A DNA stretch of 64,000 bases from Loripinus fragilis (GCA_964019695.1 OZ026516.1:81299018-81363017); one strand, 5' to 3'; counted from the first letter of the stretch, positions 43,300 through 57,100 are shown. Program-made: numbers and translations. Notes: generated by a model not told the origin, from the sequence alone.

Positions 43300-43838
43300 A
43301 AACAACTTATTAGAAGGCGCTTATGATGGCATTCCTTGGTTCTTGTTTTATGGACCAATAAACCCTTCACTTGCAAATGACAGGTCCAGTCTCCATAACA
43401 ACCATGCTCAGGCAGTTTTCTGTGCTGACATTAGACAACTCTTCTTTCACACAATAACCTGGTGGTAGATCTGGCTTCTTGACAGGCTTTATATATGGTA
43501 ATAAGTCCTGAAATTTCAGTTGTTGCTAATGTTAGGTTTGCTAAATGTTCTTTGTGGTTACTCTTGAAATAGTGTTAGCTGTTACAGTGCCATGACAAGG
43601 TTGCTTCTTTATGATTAAAATTGTCAAATGCAGCTAAAGTAAACATTTTAGGGTCAAATTGGATGGTCATTGGAACCTTTTCTAGGCTTGACTGCATTAT
43701 AAAGATGACCATGTCATTATGGTATCTATGAAGCTCATTGTAGGTAATGGCTAATCCACAATGGTTAAAACCTGTGATAAGCTCTCTGCTCTTACACTTA
43801 TTATGGGTAGAGTGTGCATTTAGAAGAGACGTCAGCAC
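43300..43838 (-). pseudogene. decayed transposon ORF, N-terminal/central part, inverted
   Basis: The minus-strand frame contains GFNHCGLAITYNELHRYHND and FTLAAFDNFNHKEATLSWH, the NRFGH-SY ... AFDNFDR-ETL pattern of a large transposon-associated protein family that I recall from coral, mollusc and echinoderm genomes (name not known to me). Just downstream on the same strand QDLLPYIKPVKKPDLPPGY, from the following part of that family, is readable at about 43430-43520 with stops. It runs opposite to the rest of the same ORF at 44085-46535. Confidence 0.55.
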
Positions 43839-44084
43839 AACGTGTCAGTAAAAGAGGTTGACAGAAGTTGAGAACTGCTAAAATATTTCGCTATAACACT
43901 TCTGCAAGTGTGATCGAGCCATTCCACAAATAGAAAAATGAAGGCTGCAACCTAAACGAAACATTTCAGTACCGAGACAGGTTTATTGCTCTGGTTGCAC
44001 CATTGAAAAATTTTGTGACATCATATTGTGAAGGGGACTGAAATCATCTTTTAAACACAGTACAGAGTATTCTTACCATCTTTG

Positions 44085-46539
44085 CTCTCTTTGACAGCGT
44101 GAATTACTTGCAGTGGTGTCCACTATACCTCGAGGATAAATTCATAAGGTACTTATACAAGGTCAATTTGTGGTAAAGCTGACTCATGTAAAGTTCAAGA
44201 CTGTTGCTGCTGATCAAGGTCTTGACCAACTAGTAATTGGTCACAGAAGAGTAGCGGTAGAATGATTTGTAGATGAAGATATAATTTGTGCAGAATGGAA
44301 GATGATATACCATGAAATGAATAGTAGCTGGCAGCAGTCTTCATCGAGAATGCAGTCAGGGTTGCAACGGTCAGGGAAAAAGTTCTGGAAAATGAAAAAT
44401 GTTCCAGGTCAGGAAAAAGTCAGGGAGTTTCATTTTCAGTCAGGGAAATTTAGAAAAAATGAAAAAAGTCATGGAAAAGTCAGGGAATTTCAAAATTTAA
44501 AAAAAAAATGCTTGTTAACTGGCTTCTGGTTTTCCATAAATTGCAAGCAATATTAGAGAAGGAATGTTTCCTAACATAAATTGCAAGCAATTTATCTTCA
44601 GAAACATTCCTTTTCTAATATTTATGGTTTGAGATTTGTCTTTAAAGATTAAATCAGAACGCATAAATATTTGTACAAAATTTTCTGTTTGTCAGTAGAT
44701 GAAAATGGCTAAAATCATAGTGACCCTCCAAAACGGTCTGGAAAACGGTCGAAAGTCAGAGAAAAGTCAGTGAAAAGTCAGGGAATTTTGAAAACGATAT
44801 TGAGTGGCAACCCTGTGCAGTGGGTTGAAGCCTTTCTATCGTGAACCTACTGTCAATCATGTGTTTAGTGATGCAGAAACAAAGGCTAGGTAATCCAGTA
44901 CACGAGACATGATGTAATACATAGAGCTATATACAAACCCTTTTAAAATCGCAGAAGCAACAGAGAAACAGCTACACAATATCCAATCTCAGGAAATCAT
45001 GCCACAGAAGTGAGGGAGGGTATGTTGAGTGTCGAGACAAAAGGCCTTCAGTTGTACAATGTATTCAGAAAAGAAAGATTTTTCGAGCAAACCAAGAAAT
45101 TATCAGACTAAATTCACAGGAACAATATCAAAACAATCCAGTCCATCAAAGATGTAAAACCTTCAGTGACAGCCAGGAAAAAGAAAAAATCAATGAGGCT
45201 GCAACAGTGCACAGAGTTCTAGATGTTGCCAAAGTGAGAGGATACTGTACAACAAATTTTCAGAACGAGCTACCTGTATGAAGAAGATGGTTTAGTGAAG
45301 AAGCTATCAAAGAGTGCCTATGCCATGAAATTGAAAAGTATTTGAACAGTGATGATATGGTGCCACTGTCTGGTTTGAAAAGCTTAAGAACAACATACCT
45401 TGGGCTAATGGATGTAATGACAAATATCAGGAAGATAAGATTCAGAGGTTTGCGTACATTTGTTGATCTCTGCCCCATCTTCTTGAACATGTTGATAACC
45501 ATATGCAAGAACGAAACAAGAATAAATCTTGTATTGGATTCATAAAATTAAGTCTCTGTCAAAGACACAGAGATGAGTAGAGGGTATACAGTGAAGCCTA
45601 TTTTGGATCAGTATGATTGTTGGGGATACACCATTGCCTGTCAATATGAATACGTTATGGGCATCAATCTCCAATAAGTCCAAGCTTCAAATGTTTTTGA
45701 GAAAATGCGTGATTGAAAATGCAGATAATACGTGCCCCAGAAGAAGGTGCAACAGTGTTCACTTGTTCTGTGCTCAGAACATGTAAATCACTAACAGAAT
45801 GCTGCCTTGTGTCATCAGATTTGGACTAAACTTTTGAAGAGGCAGATGTGCGATTAATACCACATGCTATTCATGCAACTTAGACTGGAGCAAAGAGACT
45901 TGCTATTCTATGAGGTAGCATATGTCATGGTTTTAGCACTTTACTTTAATATGTCCTTTAAATGGTTATCTCCTCTGGAAGCAAAGAATACTACAAAGAA
46001 CTAAAAGTGTAGAGTGTGCAAATTTTCTGGGCCAGACTAGCTAGTTTGAGCCATTTAGGCATCATCAGTGACCCTCTAATGGTTTCAAAGTTCCACAATG
46101 GAATCCATGATTCCAAAGGACATGAAAATAAAATCAACACTATAGTTAAGGGCATGGATACGTTCTACTGCCGCCACACAGTACTAGTCCCTGCCACCAG
46201 CTGTAGTGAAGCCATATATGTTTTGAAAAGGTTATCCTTTAACAATTATCTTAAAACAAAAGGCCTCTCCGAATTATGGGTGCTGGAATCTACACGATAT
46301 ATCCCTTTGCATTAAACCAGAGTTACTCTCAGCAATACACACACTCTTACAGGCTGTGACACAACTAGCAAAGTTGGAAACAAGCTCTCTGCTCTTAAAC
46401 CACCTGATGTACAACTCTCCGCATTTGGAAAACCATTGTTTAGTCACATACCGTTTAAGATAAAATCATATGCAGAGCTAAGCAATAACTTGTTTAAGTA
46501 CTCAAACCCAACAGAATGTGTACTACTGGTGTGAAATAT
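44085..46539 (+). pseudogene. decayed transposon ORF, central to C-terminal part
   Basis: Frame-shifted fragments in family order: VNYLQWCPLYLEDKF (~44100); EGMLSVETKGLQLYNVFRKE (~45016); TNIRKIRFRGLRTFVDLCPI with LITICKNETRINLVLDS (45420-45545); SVKDTEMSR (~45553); WASISNKSKLQMFLRKC (~45660); EADVRLIPHAIHAT (~45840); GLSELWVLESTRYIPLH (46262-46315); and LTGCDTTSKVGNKLSALKPP (~46345). These correspond to the SIKD-ERDRR, EEAD-RLI-HA, DTDVLVL, LRYIPIH and HALTGCDTTSKVG landmarks of the family. Many stops and shifts make it non-functional. It is interrupted by the elements at 44357-44815 and 46540-62859. Confidence 0.65.
44357..44815. mobile_element. 459 bp TIR element with TGCAGT target duplication
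   Basis: The termini CAGGGTTGC and GCAACCCTG are inverse repeats, flanked on both sides by TGCAGT (44351-44356 and 44816-44821). Inside are many GTCAGGGAA / GTCAGGGAAAAAGT words in direct orientation and a 20 bp stem (TATTAGAGAAGGAATGTTTC, 44552 onward, with its complement at 44602-44621). Inserted within the decayed transposon ORF, so it is younger than that ORF. The 84-codon frame inside is repeat-derived. Confidence 0.75.
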
Positions 46540-46581
46540 TGTAACGGCGTCTGGCTAGTGTCTGTTATTCAGTCTCATACG

Positions 46582-46660
46582 GCACGGATAGTTCAGCTTG
46601 TTGTGAGAGAAACGCGATCTTGAGTACGAACCGGCTTCGGATCGAATACAGCGTGCGCCA
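46582..46660 (+). repeat. tRNA-like tract ending in CCA
   Basis: GCACGGATAGTTCAGCTTGT-TGTGAGAGAAACGCG has an A-box-like stretch and CTTCGGATCGAATAC a degenerate B box. GCACG at the start pairs with CGTGC just before G-CCA. The T-arm does not pair well, so it is a decayed tRNA or SINE head rather than a working tRNA gene. It ends 3 bp before the satellite array. Confidence 0.4.
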
Positions 46661-47257
46661 ACTGGTGTTAGTACACAATTACAGTCTTCCGGTTTGGTAG
46701 CCCACGAAAATAGTACCTTTAGAAATTTAGCACTTGCCGTTTCTGGGCCCTTTATGGCGTAAATGGATGCTTTATTCGACTTTAAATGTACATGTGATTC
46801 AACATTGGTCTATATTTGTCAGGCTGATGCAGAAAAATGCATCTTTGTGTGGACTATTTTGTCACAGACTCCCCAGCGCACTCCCCAGGTAACGTCTGAC
46901 GCGGGTCGGATTTCAGCCCGGATTTTTTGACTGTTCCCCAAAGAACGGAGAATGCTGAGAAAACGAGATTATCAAGGTAGGTTGTCTTTTCACTTTTTTG
47001 ATAGGTGAATGACAGATCTTGCCACTCACAGACAGAAAAAGGTCCAAGCAATGTCCTGGAAAAAATTGCAGACGCTCGAATTCTGCCTTTTCACATGGAG
47101 TTGAATGGGACCGATTAATTGTGCACCGAACCCTATAAGAGAGAAGGTGAAAAAAACGAAAATCTTTGTAAAACAGTCATTTTTCAATGAATTCAGATGA
47201 AATTTTGCACACAGATCAGGAATCAAAATAGAAATAATTTGAAAGTATTTTTGGAAG

Positions 47258-47335
47258 AAATTTAAATTTAAATTTTAAAATTTTATTGAATTTTAGTTTA
47301 AATTTTAAATTTTTCTTAAAATTATTTTTAAAGCC
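47258..47335. other. AT-only block within monomer 1
   Basis: AATTTAAATTTAAATTTTAA and ATTTTAGTTTAAATTTTAAA form an almost pure A/T, partly self-complementary tract of ~75 bp. It recurs in each complete monomer. It would melt easily, and matrix-attachment or replication roles are conceivable but unsupported. Confidence 0.6.
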
Positions 47336-47614
47336 TGGTTCTCTCGAGGAAAGACTCAAATTGCATTATATTCCAGAAAATGCAATTAAATGGCCATACA
47401 CAAACAGTTTTGACCAGGATTTGACTAATCAATCCGAGCAGGCTGACTGTGATACTCCGTTTTTGCAGACTGGCTAGCACTACTGTGCAAGTTGATTTTT
47501 GTGATTGTATTCCCTTTTCTACTGAAATGTGCTATGAGTGCTTACTCACTTTAACTGTACCAGTATGGTGACTTAGCATATGGGTATTTATTAAAACACT
47601 CTTAGGATACGTAC

Positions 47615-48102
47615 ACTCATTAGAACCGCCTCATAGAGATGGCACTTAAAGGCATAATGATGAGGAACCGCAGGGACTGGTCGGGACCATTCCCCCAAGC
47701 AGGTTCCCTGGCCTCATTGCTTAGACCAATAAAATTCAATTGTATTTGGCTGTTCAACTCACCGGGTTGAGGCTGTACTAATTTGAACTCAAACTGAAAC
47801 TTTTTCAGCTAAACAAATCAACTGCAGCACCCCCCCCCCCCAGCTTCATCCGAGATCAAATTTTGTTCTTATTTCGACCACGCAAGCAGTAGTATTGTTT
47901 GGTACTCATTAGAGTCGCCTCACACTCAAAATTGTTTATGAAGCTACTCATTAGAACCGCCTCGCATAGATAATGATATAACATAGTTATTTAAGCTCAT
48001 TTAGTTACCTAACCCCCAATGAAGCACTTTCACACAGGTACTCGTATTCTGTGCTTAAGCGGGTTGTGATATTTCTCGCTCGACGAGGCCATTCTAATGA
48101 GT
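47615..48102. repeat. ACTCATTAGARYCGCCTC motif cluster (per monomer)
   Basis: Direct copies at 47615 (ACTCATTAGAACCGCCTC), 47904 (ACTCATTAGAGTCGCCTC) and 47946 (ACTCATTAGAACCGCCTC), and one inverted at 48085-48102 (GAGGCCATTCTAATGAGT). The cluster recurs in each of the six full monomers, i.e. about 24 sites over the array. Confidence 0.8.
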
Positions 48103-51100
48103 AATATTTACTTACAGTCTTTTCGTAAATTTCAAATTTGGGATATAGTTTCATCAAAAAAAGAGGATGAGCAATTTCCATTATGATATGAGCATTAAAT
48201 CTAGACCTAGGTCTCAAATCTTTCCCACTCTGGCCATTTTGGTAGCATGTAAATTACGGAATATTTCACATTCAGAACTAGCGGTGTAGATCATGATTAG
48301 AATGAAATGATGTGTTTCGTCCAGCATCAGGCACTCATCAGTGAAGCTGCTCTACTTCAGACACAAAGTAAGTGGTATAAATTGCTGTTTTCAGCATACT
48401 TGGGTGCAACGTAGCTTGGTTTTGGGGACAAATTTGAATGTGATTCAAAACTGTTCGCGATTTTGCTTAAAATCACTTTAAAATTTGATTTTTTAGCTTC
48501 AGTTTTTAAATTTTGTAACTAAAGTTTATGTGAGATTATCCTTTAATGACTCTTACAGATGCCTAAACTTTCTTTTTGGCTTTTGGGTTATTGAGATTCG
48601 TTGAAATAATTGAAACTATGAACTTTTTCATCAGACTAGTTTGAATAATTGAACTTTTGCTTGTGTCAGCTTGTGAGGGGGGTCACATACGAAATCCTGG
48701 ATTTGTATCGCTTTTTGGTGACTGAGTTAGTCCTTTTGGACGATTATTTGCTTAACTATATGAGTTTGATATGTCACAGAGACAAAATTTAAAAATTCGA
48801 AAATTTGCAGATTCTTGAAGGTGTTAGTACACAATTACAGTCTTCCGGTTTGGTAGCCCACGAAAATAGTACCTTTAGAAATTTAGCACTTGCCGTTTCT
48901 GGGCCCTTTATGGCGTAAATGGATGCTTTATTCGACTTTAAATGTACATGTGATTCAACATTGGTCTATATTTGTCAGGCTGATGCAGAAAAATGCATCT
49001 TTGTGTGGACTATTTTGTCACAGACTCCCCAGCGCACTCCCCAGGTAACGTCTGACGCGGGTCGGATTTCAGCCCGGATTTTTTGACTGTTCCCCAAAGA
49101 ACGGAGAATGCTGAGAAAACGAGATTATCAAGGTAGGTTGTCTTTTCACTTTTTTGATAGGTGAATGACAGATCTTGCCACTCACAGACAGAAAAAGGTC
49201 CAAGCAATGTCCTGGAAAAAATTGCAGACGCTCGAATTCTGCCTTTTCACATGGAGTTGAATGGGACCGATTAATTGTGCACCGAACCCTATAAGAGAGA
49301 AGGTGAAAAAAACGAAAATCTTTGTAAAACAGTCATTTTTCAATGAATTCAGATGAAATTTTGCACACAGATCAGGAATCAAAATAGAAATAATTTGAAA
49401 GTATTTTTGGAAGAAATTTAAATTTAAATTTTAAAATTTTATTGAATTTTAGTTTAAATTTTAAATTTTTCTTAAAATTATTTTTAAAGCCTGGTTCTCT
49501 CGAGGAAAGACTCAAATTGCATTATATTCCAGAAAATGCAATTAAATGGCCATACACAAACAGTTTTGACCAGGATTTGACTAATCAATCCGAGCAGGCT
49601 GACTGTGATACTCCGTTTTTGCAGACTGGCTAGCACTACTGTGCAAGTTGATTTTTGTGATTGTATTCCCTTTTCTACTGAAATGTGCTATGAGTGCTTA
49701 CTCACTTTAACTGTACCAGTATGGTGACTTAGCATATGGGTATTTATTAAAACACTCTTAGGATACGTACACTCATTAGAACCGCCTCATAGAGATGGCA
49801 CTTAAAGGCATAATGATGAGGAACCGCAGGGACTGGTCGGGACCATTCCCCCAAGCAGGTTCCCTGGCCTCATTGCTTAGACCAATAAAATTCAATTGTA
49901 TTTGGCTGTTCAACTCACCGGGTTGAGGCTGTACTAATTTGAACTCAAACTGAAACTTTTTCAGCTAAACAAATCAACTGCAGCACCCCCCCCCCCAGCT
50001 TCATCCGAGATCAAATTTTGTTCTTATTTCGACCACGCAAGCAGTAGTATTGTTTGGTACTCATTAGAGTCGCCTCACACTCAAAATTGTTTATGAAGCT
50101 ACTCATTAGAACCGCCTCGCATAGATAATGATATAACATAGTTATTTAAGCTCATTTAGTTACCTAACCCCCAATGAAGCACTTTCACACAGGTACTCGT
50201 ATTCTGTGCTTAAGCGGGTTGTGATATTTCTCGCTCGACGAGGCCATTCTAATGAGTAATATTTACTTACAGTCTTTTCGTAAATTTCAAATTTGGGATA
50301 TAGTTTCATCAAAAAAAGAGGATGAGCAATTTCCATTATGATATGAGCATTAAATCTAGACCTAGGTCTCAAATCTTTCCCACTCTGGCCATTTTGGTAG
50401 CATGTAAATTACGGAATATTTCACATTCAGAACTAGCGGTGTAGATCATGATTAGAATGAAATGATGTGTTTCGTCCAGCATCAGGCACTCATCAGTGAA
50501 GCTGCTCTACTTCAGACACAAAGTAAGTGGTATAAATTGCTGTTTTCAGCATACTTGGGTGCAACGTAGCTTGGTTTTGGGGACAAATTTGAATGTGATT
50601 CAAAACTGTTCGCGATTTTGCTTAAAATCACTTTAAAATTTGATTTTTTAGCTTCAGTTTTTAAATTTTGTAACTAAAGTTTATGTGAGATTATCCTTTA
50701 ATGACTCTTACAGATGCCTAAACTTTCTTTTTGGCTTTTGGGTTATTGAGATTCGTTGAAATAATTGAAACTATGAACTTTTTCATCAGACTAGTTTGAA
50801 TAATTGAACTTTTGCTTGTGTCAGCTTGTGAGGGGGGTCACATACGAAATCCTGGATTTGTATCGCTTTTTGGTGACTGAGTTAGTCCTTTTGGACGATT
50901 ATTTGCTTAACTATATGAGTTTGATATGTCACAGAGACAAAATTTAAAAATTCGAAAATTTGCAGATTCTTGAAGGTGTTAGTACACAATTACAGTCTTC
51001 CGGTTTGGTAGCCCACGAAAATAGTACCTTTAGAAATTTAGCACTTGCCGTTTCTGGGCCCTTTATGGCGTAAATGGATGCTTTATTCGACTTTAAATGT

Positions 51101-54100
51101 ACATGTGATTCAACATTGGTCTATATTTGTCAGGCTGATGCAGAAAAATGCATCTTTGTGTGGACTATTTTGTCACAGACTCCCCAGCGCACTCCCCAGG
51201 TAACGTCTGACGCGGGTCGGATTTCAGCCCGGATTTTTTGACTGTTCCCCAAAGAACGGAGAATGCTGAGAAAACGAGATTATCAAGGTAGGTTGTCTTT
51301 TCACTTTTTTGATAGGTGAATGACAGATCTTGCCACTCACAGACAGAAAAAGGTCCAAGCAATGTCCTGGAAAAAATTGCAGACGCTCGAATTCTGCCTT
51401 TTCACATGGAGTTGAATGGGACCGATTAATTGTGCACCGAACCCTATAAGAGAGAAGGTGAAAAAAACGAAAATCTTTGTAAAACAGTCATTTTTCAATG
51501 AATTCAGATGAAATTTTGCACACAGATCAGGAATCAAAATAGAAATAATTTGAAAGTATTTTTGGAAGAAATTTAAATTTAAATTTTAAAATTTTATTGA
51601 ATTTTAGTTTAAATTTTAAATTTTTCTTAAAATTATTTTTAAAGCCTGGTTCTCTCGAGGAAAGACTCAAATTGCATTATATTCCAGAAAATGCAATTAA
51701 ATGGCCATACACAAACAGTTTTGACCAGGATTTGACTAATCAATCCGAGCAGGCTGACTGTGATACTCCGTTTTTGCAGACTGGCTAGCACTACTGTGCA
51801 AGTTGATTTTTGTGATTGTATTCCCTTTTCTACTGAAATGTGCTATGAGTGCTTACTCACTTTAACTGTACCAGTATGGTGACTTAGCATATGGGTATTT
51901 ATTAAAACACTCTTAGGATACGTACACTCATTAGAACCGCCTCATAGAGATGGCACTTAAAGGCATAATGATGAGGAACCGCAGGGACTGGTCGGGACCA
52001 TTCCCCCAAGCAGGTTCCCTGGCCTCATTGCTTAGACCAATAAAATTCAATTGTATTTGGCTGTTCAACTCACCGGGTTGAGGCTGTACTAATTTGAACT
52101 CAAACTGAAACTTTTTCAGCTAAACAAATCAACTGCAGCACCCCCCCCCCCCAGCTTCATCCGAGATCAAATTTTGTTCTTATTTCGACCACGCAAGCAG
52201 TAGTATTGTTTGGTACTCATTAGAGTCGCCTCACACTCAAAATTGTTTATGAAGCTACTCATTAGAACCGCCTCGCATAGATAATGATATAACATAGTTA
52301 TTTAAGCTCATTTAGTTACCTAACCCCCAATGAAGCACTTTCACACAGGTACTCGTATTCTGTGCTTAAGCGGGTTGTGATATTTCTCGCTCGACGAGGC
52401 CATTCTAATGAGTAATATTTACTTACAGTCTTTTCGTAAATTTCAAATTTGGGATATAGTTTCATCAAAAAAAGAGGATGAGCAATTTCCATTATGATAT
52501 GAGCATTAAATCTAGACCTAGGTCTCAAATCTTTCCCACTCTGGCCATTTTGGTAGCATGTAAATTACGGAATATTTCACATTCAGAACTAGCGGTGTAG
52601 ATCATGATTAGAATGAAATGATGTGTTTCGTCCAGCATCAGGCACTCATCAGTGAAGCTGCTCTACTTCAGACACAAAGTAAGTGGTATAAATTGCTGTT
52701 TTCAGCATACTTGGGTGCAACGTAGCTTGGTTTTGGGGACAAATTTGAATGTGATTCAAAACTGTTCGCGATTTTGCTTAAAATCACTTTAAAATTTGAT
52801 TTTTTAGCTTCAGTTTTTAAATTTTGTAACTAAAGTTTATGTGAGATTATCCTTTAATGACTCTTACAGATGCCTAAACTTTCTTTTTGGCTTTTGGGTT
52901 ATTGAGATTCGTTGAAATAATTGAAACTATGAACTTTTTCATCAGACTAGTTTGAATAATTGAACTTTTGCTTGTGTCAGCTTGTGAGGGGGGTCACATA
53001 CGAAATCCTGGATTTGTATCGCTTTTTGGTGACTGAGTTAGTCCTTTTGGACGATTATTTGCTTAACTATATGAGTTTGATATGTCACAGAGACAAAATT
53101 TAAAAATTCGAAAATTTGCAGATTCTTGAAGGTGTTAGTACACAATTACAGTCTTCCGGTTTGGTAGCCCACGAAAATAGTACCTTTAGAAATTTAGCAC
53201 TTGCCGTTTCTGGGCCCTTTATGGCGTAAATGGATGCTTTATTCGACTTTAAATGTACATGTGATTCAACATTGGTCTATATTTGTCAGGCTGATGCAGA
53301 AAAATGCATCTTTGTGTGGACTATTTTGTCACAGACTCCCCAGCGCACTCCCCAGGTAACGTCTGACGCGGGTCGGATTTCAGCCCGGATTTTTTGACTG
53401 TTCCCCAAAGAACGGAGAATGCTGAGAAAACGAGATTATCAAGGTAGGTTGTCTTTTCACTTTTTTGATAGGTGAATGACAGATCTTGCCACTCACAGAC
53501 AGAAAAAGGTCCAAGCAATGTCCTGGAAAAAATTGCAGACGCTCGAATTCTGCCTTTTCACATGGAGTTGAATGGGACCGATTAATTGTGCACCGAACCC
53601 TATAAGAGAGAAGGTGAAAAAAACGAAAATCTTTGTAAAACAGTCATTTTTCAATGAATTCAGATGAAATTTTGCACACAGATCAGGAATCAAAATAGAA
53701 ATAATTTGAAAGTATTTTTGGAAGAAATTTAAATTTAAATTTTAAAATTTTATTGAATTTTAGTTTAAATTTTAAATTTTTCTTAAAATTATTTTTAAAG
53801 CCTGGTTCTCTCGAGGAAAGACTCAAATTGCATTATATTCCAGAAAATGCAATTAAATGGCCATACACAAACAGTTTTGACCAGGATTTGACTAATCAAT
53901 CCGAGCAGGCTGACTGTGATACTCCGTTTTTGCAGACTGGCTAGCACTACTGTGCAAGTTGATTTTTGTGATTGTATTCCCTTTTCTACTGAAATGTGCT
54001 ATGAGTGCTTACTCACTTTAACTGTACCAGTATGGTGACTTAGCATATGGGTATTTATTAAAACACTCTTAGGATACGTACACTCATTAGAACCGCCTCA

Positions 54101-57100
54101 TAGAGATGGCACTTAAAGGCATAATGATGAGGAACCGCAGGGACTGGTCGGGACCATTCCCCCAAGCAGGTTCCCTGGCCTCATTGCTTAGACCAATAAA
54201 ATTCAATTGTATTTGGCTGTTCAACTCACCGGGTTGAGGCTGTACTAATTTGAACTCAAACTGAAACTTTTTCAGCTAAACAAATCAACTGCAGCACCCC
54301 CCCCCCCCAGCTTCATCCGAGATCAAATTTTGTTCTTATTTCGACCACGCAAGCAGTAGTATTGTTTGGTACTCATTAGAGTCGCCTCACACTCAAAATT
54401 GTTTATGAAGCTACTCATTAGAACCGCCTCGCATAGATAATGATATAACATAGTTATTTAAGCTCATTTAGTTACCTAACCCCCAATGAAGCACTTTCAC
54501 ACAGGTACTCGTATTCTGTGCTTAAGCGGGTTGTGATATTTCTCGCTCGACGAGGCCATTCTAATGAGTAATATTTACTTACAGTCTTTTCGTAAATTTC
54601 AAATTTGGGATATAGTTTCATCAAAAAAAGAGGATGAGCAATTTCCATTATGATATGAGCATTAAATCTAGACCTAGGTCTCAAATCTTTCCCACTCTGG
54701 CCATTTTGGTAGCATGTAAATTACGGAATATTTCACATTCAGAACTAGCGGTGTAGATCATGATTAGAATGAAATGATGTGTTTCGTCCAGCATCAGGCA
54801 CTCATCAGTGAAGCTGCTCTACTTCAGACACAAAGTAAGTGGTATAAATTGCTGTTTTCAGCATACTTGGGTGCAACGTAGCTTGGTTTTGGGGACAAAT
54901 TTGAATGTGATTCAAAACTGTTCGCGATTTTGCTTAAAATCACTTTAAAATTTGATTTTTTAGCTTCAGTTTTTAAATTTTGTAACTAAAGTTTATGTGA
55001 GATTATCCTTTAATGACTCTTACAGATGCCTAAACTTTCTTTTTGGCTTTTGGGTTATTGAGATTCGTTGAAATAATTGAAACTATGAACTTTTTCATCA
55101 GACTAGTTTGAATAATTGAACTTTTGCTTGTGTCAGCTTGTGAGGGGGGTCACATACGAAATCCTGGATTTGTATCGCTTTTTGGTGACTGAGTTAGTCC
55201 TTTTGGACGATTATTTGCTTAACTATATGAGTTTGATATGTCACAGAGACAAAATTTAAAAATTCGAAAATTTGCAGATTCTTGAAGGTGTTAGTACACA
55301 ATTACAGTCTTCCGGTTTGGTAGCCCACGAAAATAGTACCTTTAGAAATTTAGCACTTGCCGTTTCTGGGCCCTTTATGGCGTAAATGGATGCTTTATTC
55401 GACTTTAAATGTACATGTGATTCAACATTGGTCTATATTTGTCAGGCTGATGCAGAAAAATGCATCTTTGTGTGGACTATTTTGTCACAGACTCCCCAGC
55501 GCACTCCCCAGGTAACGTCTGACGCGGGTCGGATTTCAGCCCGGATTTTTTGACTGTTCCCCAAAGAACGGAGAATGCTGAGAAAACGAGATTATCAAGG
55601 TAGGTTGTCTTTTCACTTTTTTGATAGGTGAATGACAGATCTTGCCACTCACAGACAGAAAAAGGTCCAAGCAATGTCCTGGAAAAAATTGCAGACGCTC
55701 GAATTCTGCCTTTTCACATGGAGTTGAATGGGACCGATTAATTGTGCACCGAACCCTATAAGAGAGAAGGTGAAAAAAACGAAAATCTTTGTAAAACAGT
55801 CATTTTTCAATGAATTCAGATGAAATTTTGCACACAGATCAGGAATCAAAATAGAAATAATTTGAAAGTATTTTTGGAAGAAATTTAAATTTAAATTTTA
55901 AAATTTTATTGAATTTTAGTTTAAATTTTAAATTTTTCTTAAAATTATTTTTAAAGCCTGGTTCTCTCGAGGAAAGACTCAAATTGCATTATATTCCAGA
56001 AAATGCAATTAAATGGCCATACACAAACAGTTTTGACCAGGATTTGACTAATCAATCCGAGCAGGCTGACTGTGATACTCCGTTTTTGCAGACTGGCTAG
56101 CACTACTGTGCAAGTTGATTTTTGTGATTGTATTCCCTTTTCTACTGAAATGTGCTATGAGTGCTTACTCACTTTAACTGTACCAGTATGGTGACTTAGC
56201 ATATGGGTATTTATTAAAACACTCTTAGGATACGTACACTCATTAGAACCGCCTCATAGAGATGGCACTTAAAGGCATAATGATGAGGAACCGCAGGGAC
56301 TGGTCGGGACCATTCCCCCAAGCAGGTTCCCTGGCCTCATTGCTTAGACCAATAAAATTCAATTGTATTTGGCTGTTCAACTCACCGGGTTGAGGCTGTA
56401 CTAATTTGAACTCAAACTGAAACTTTTTCAGCTAAACAAATCAACTGCAGCACCCCCCCCCCCCAGCTTCATCCGAGATCAAATTTTGTTCTTATTTCGA
56501 CCACGCAAGCAGTAGTATTGTTTGGTACTCATTAGAGTCGCCTCACACTCAAAATTGTTTATGAAGCTACTCATTAGAACCGCCTCGCATAGATAATGAT
56601 ATAACATAGTTATTTAAGCTCATTTAGTTACCTAACCCCCAATGAAGCACTTTCACACAGGTACTCGTATTCTGTGCTTAAGCGGGTTGTGATATTTCTC
56701 GCTCGACGAGGCCATTCTAATGAGTAATATTTACTTACAGTCTTTTCGTAAATTTCAAATTTGGGATATAGTTTCATCAAAAAAAGAGGATGAGCAATTT
56801 CCATTATGATATGAGCATTAAATCTAGACCTAGGTCTCAAATCTTTCCCACTCTGGCCATTTTGGTAGCATGTAAATTACGGAATATTTCACATTCAGAA
56901 CTAGCGGTGTAGATCATGATTAGAATGAAATGATGTGTTTCGTCCAGCATCAGGCACTCATCAGTGAAGCTGCTCTACTTCAGACACAAAGTAAGTGGTA
57001 TAAATTGCTGTTTTCAGCATACTTGGGTGCAACGTAGCTTGGTTTTGGGGACAAATTTGAATGTGATTCAAAACTGTTCGCGATTTTGCTTAAAATCACT

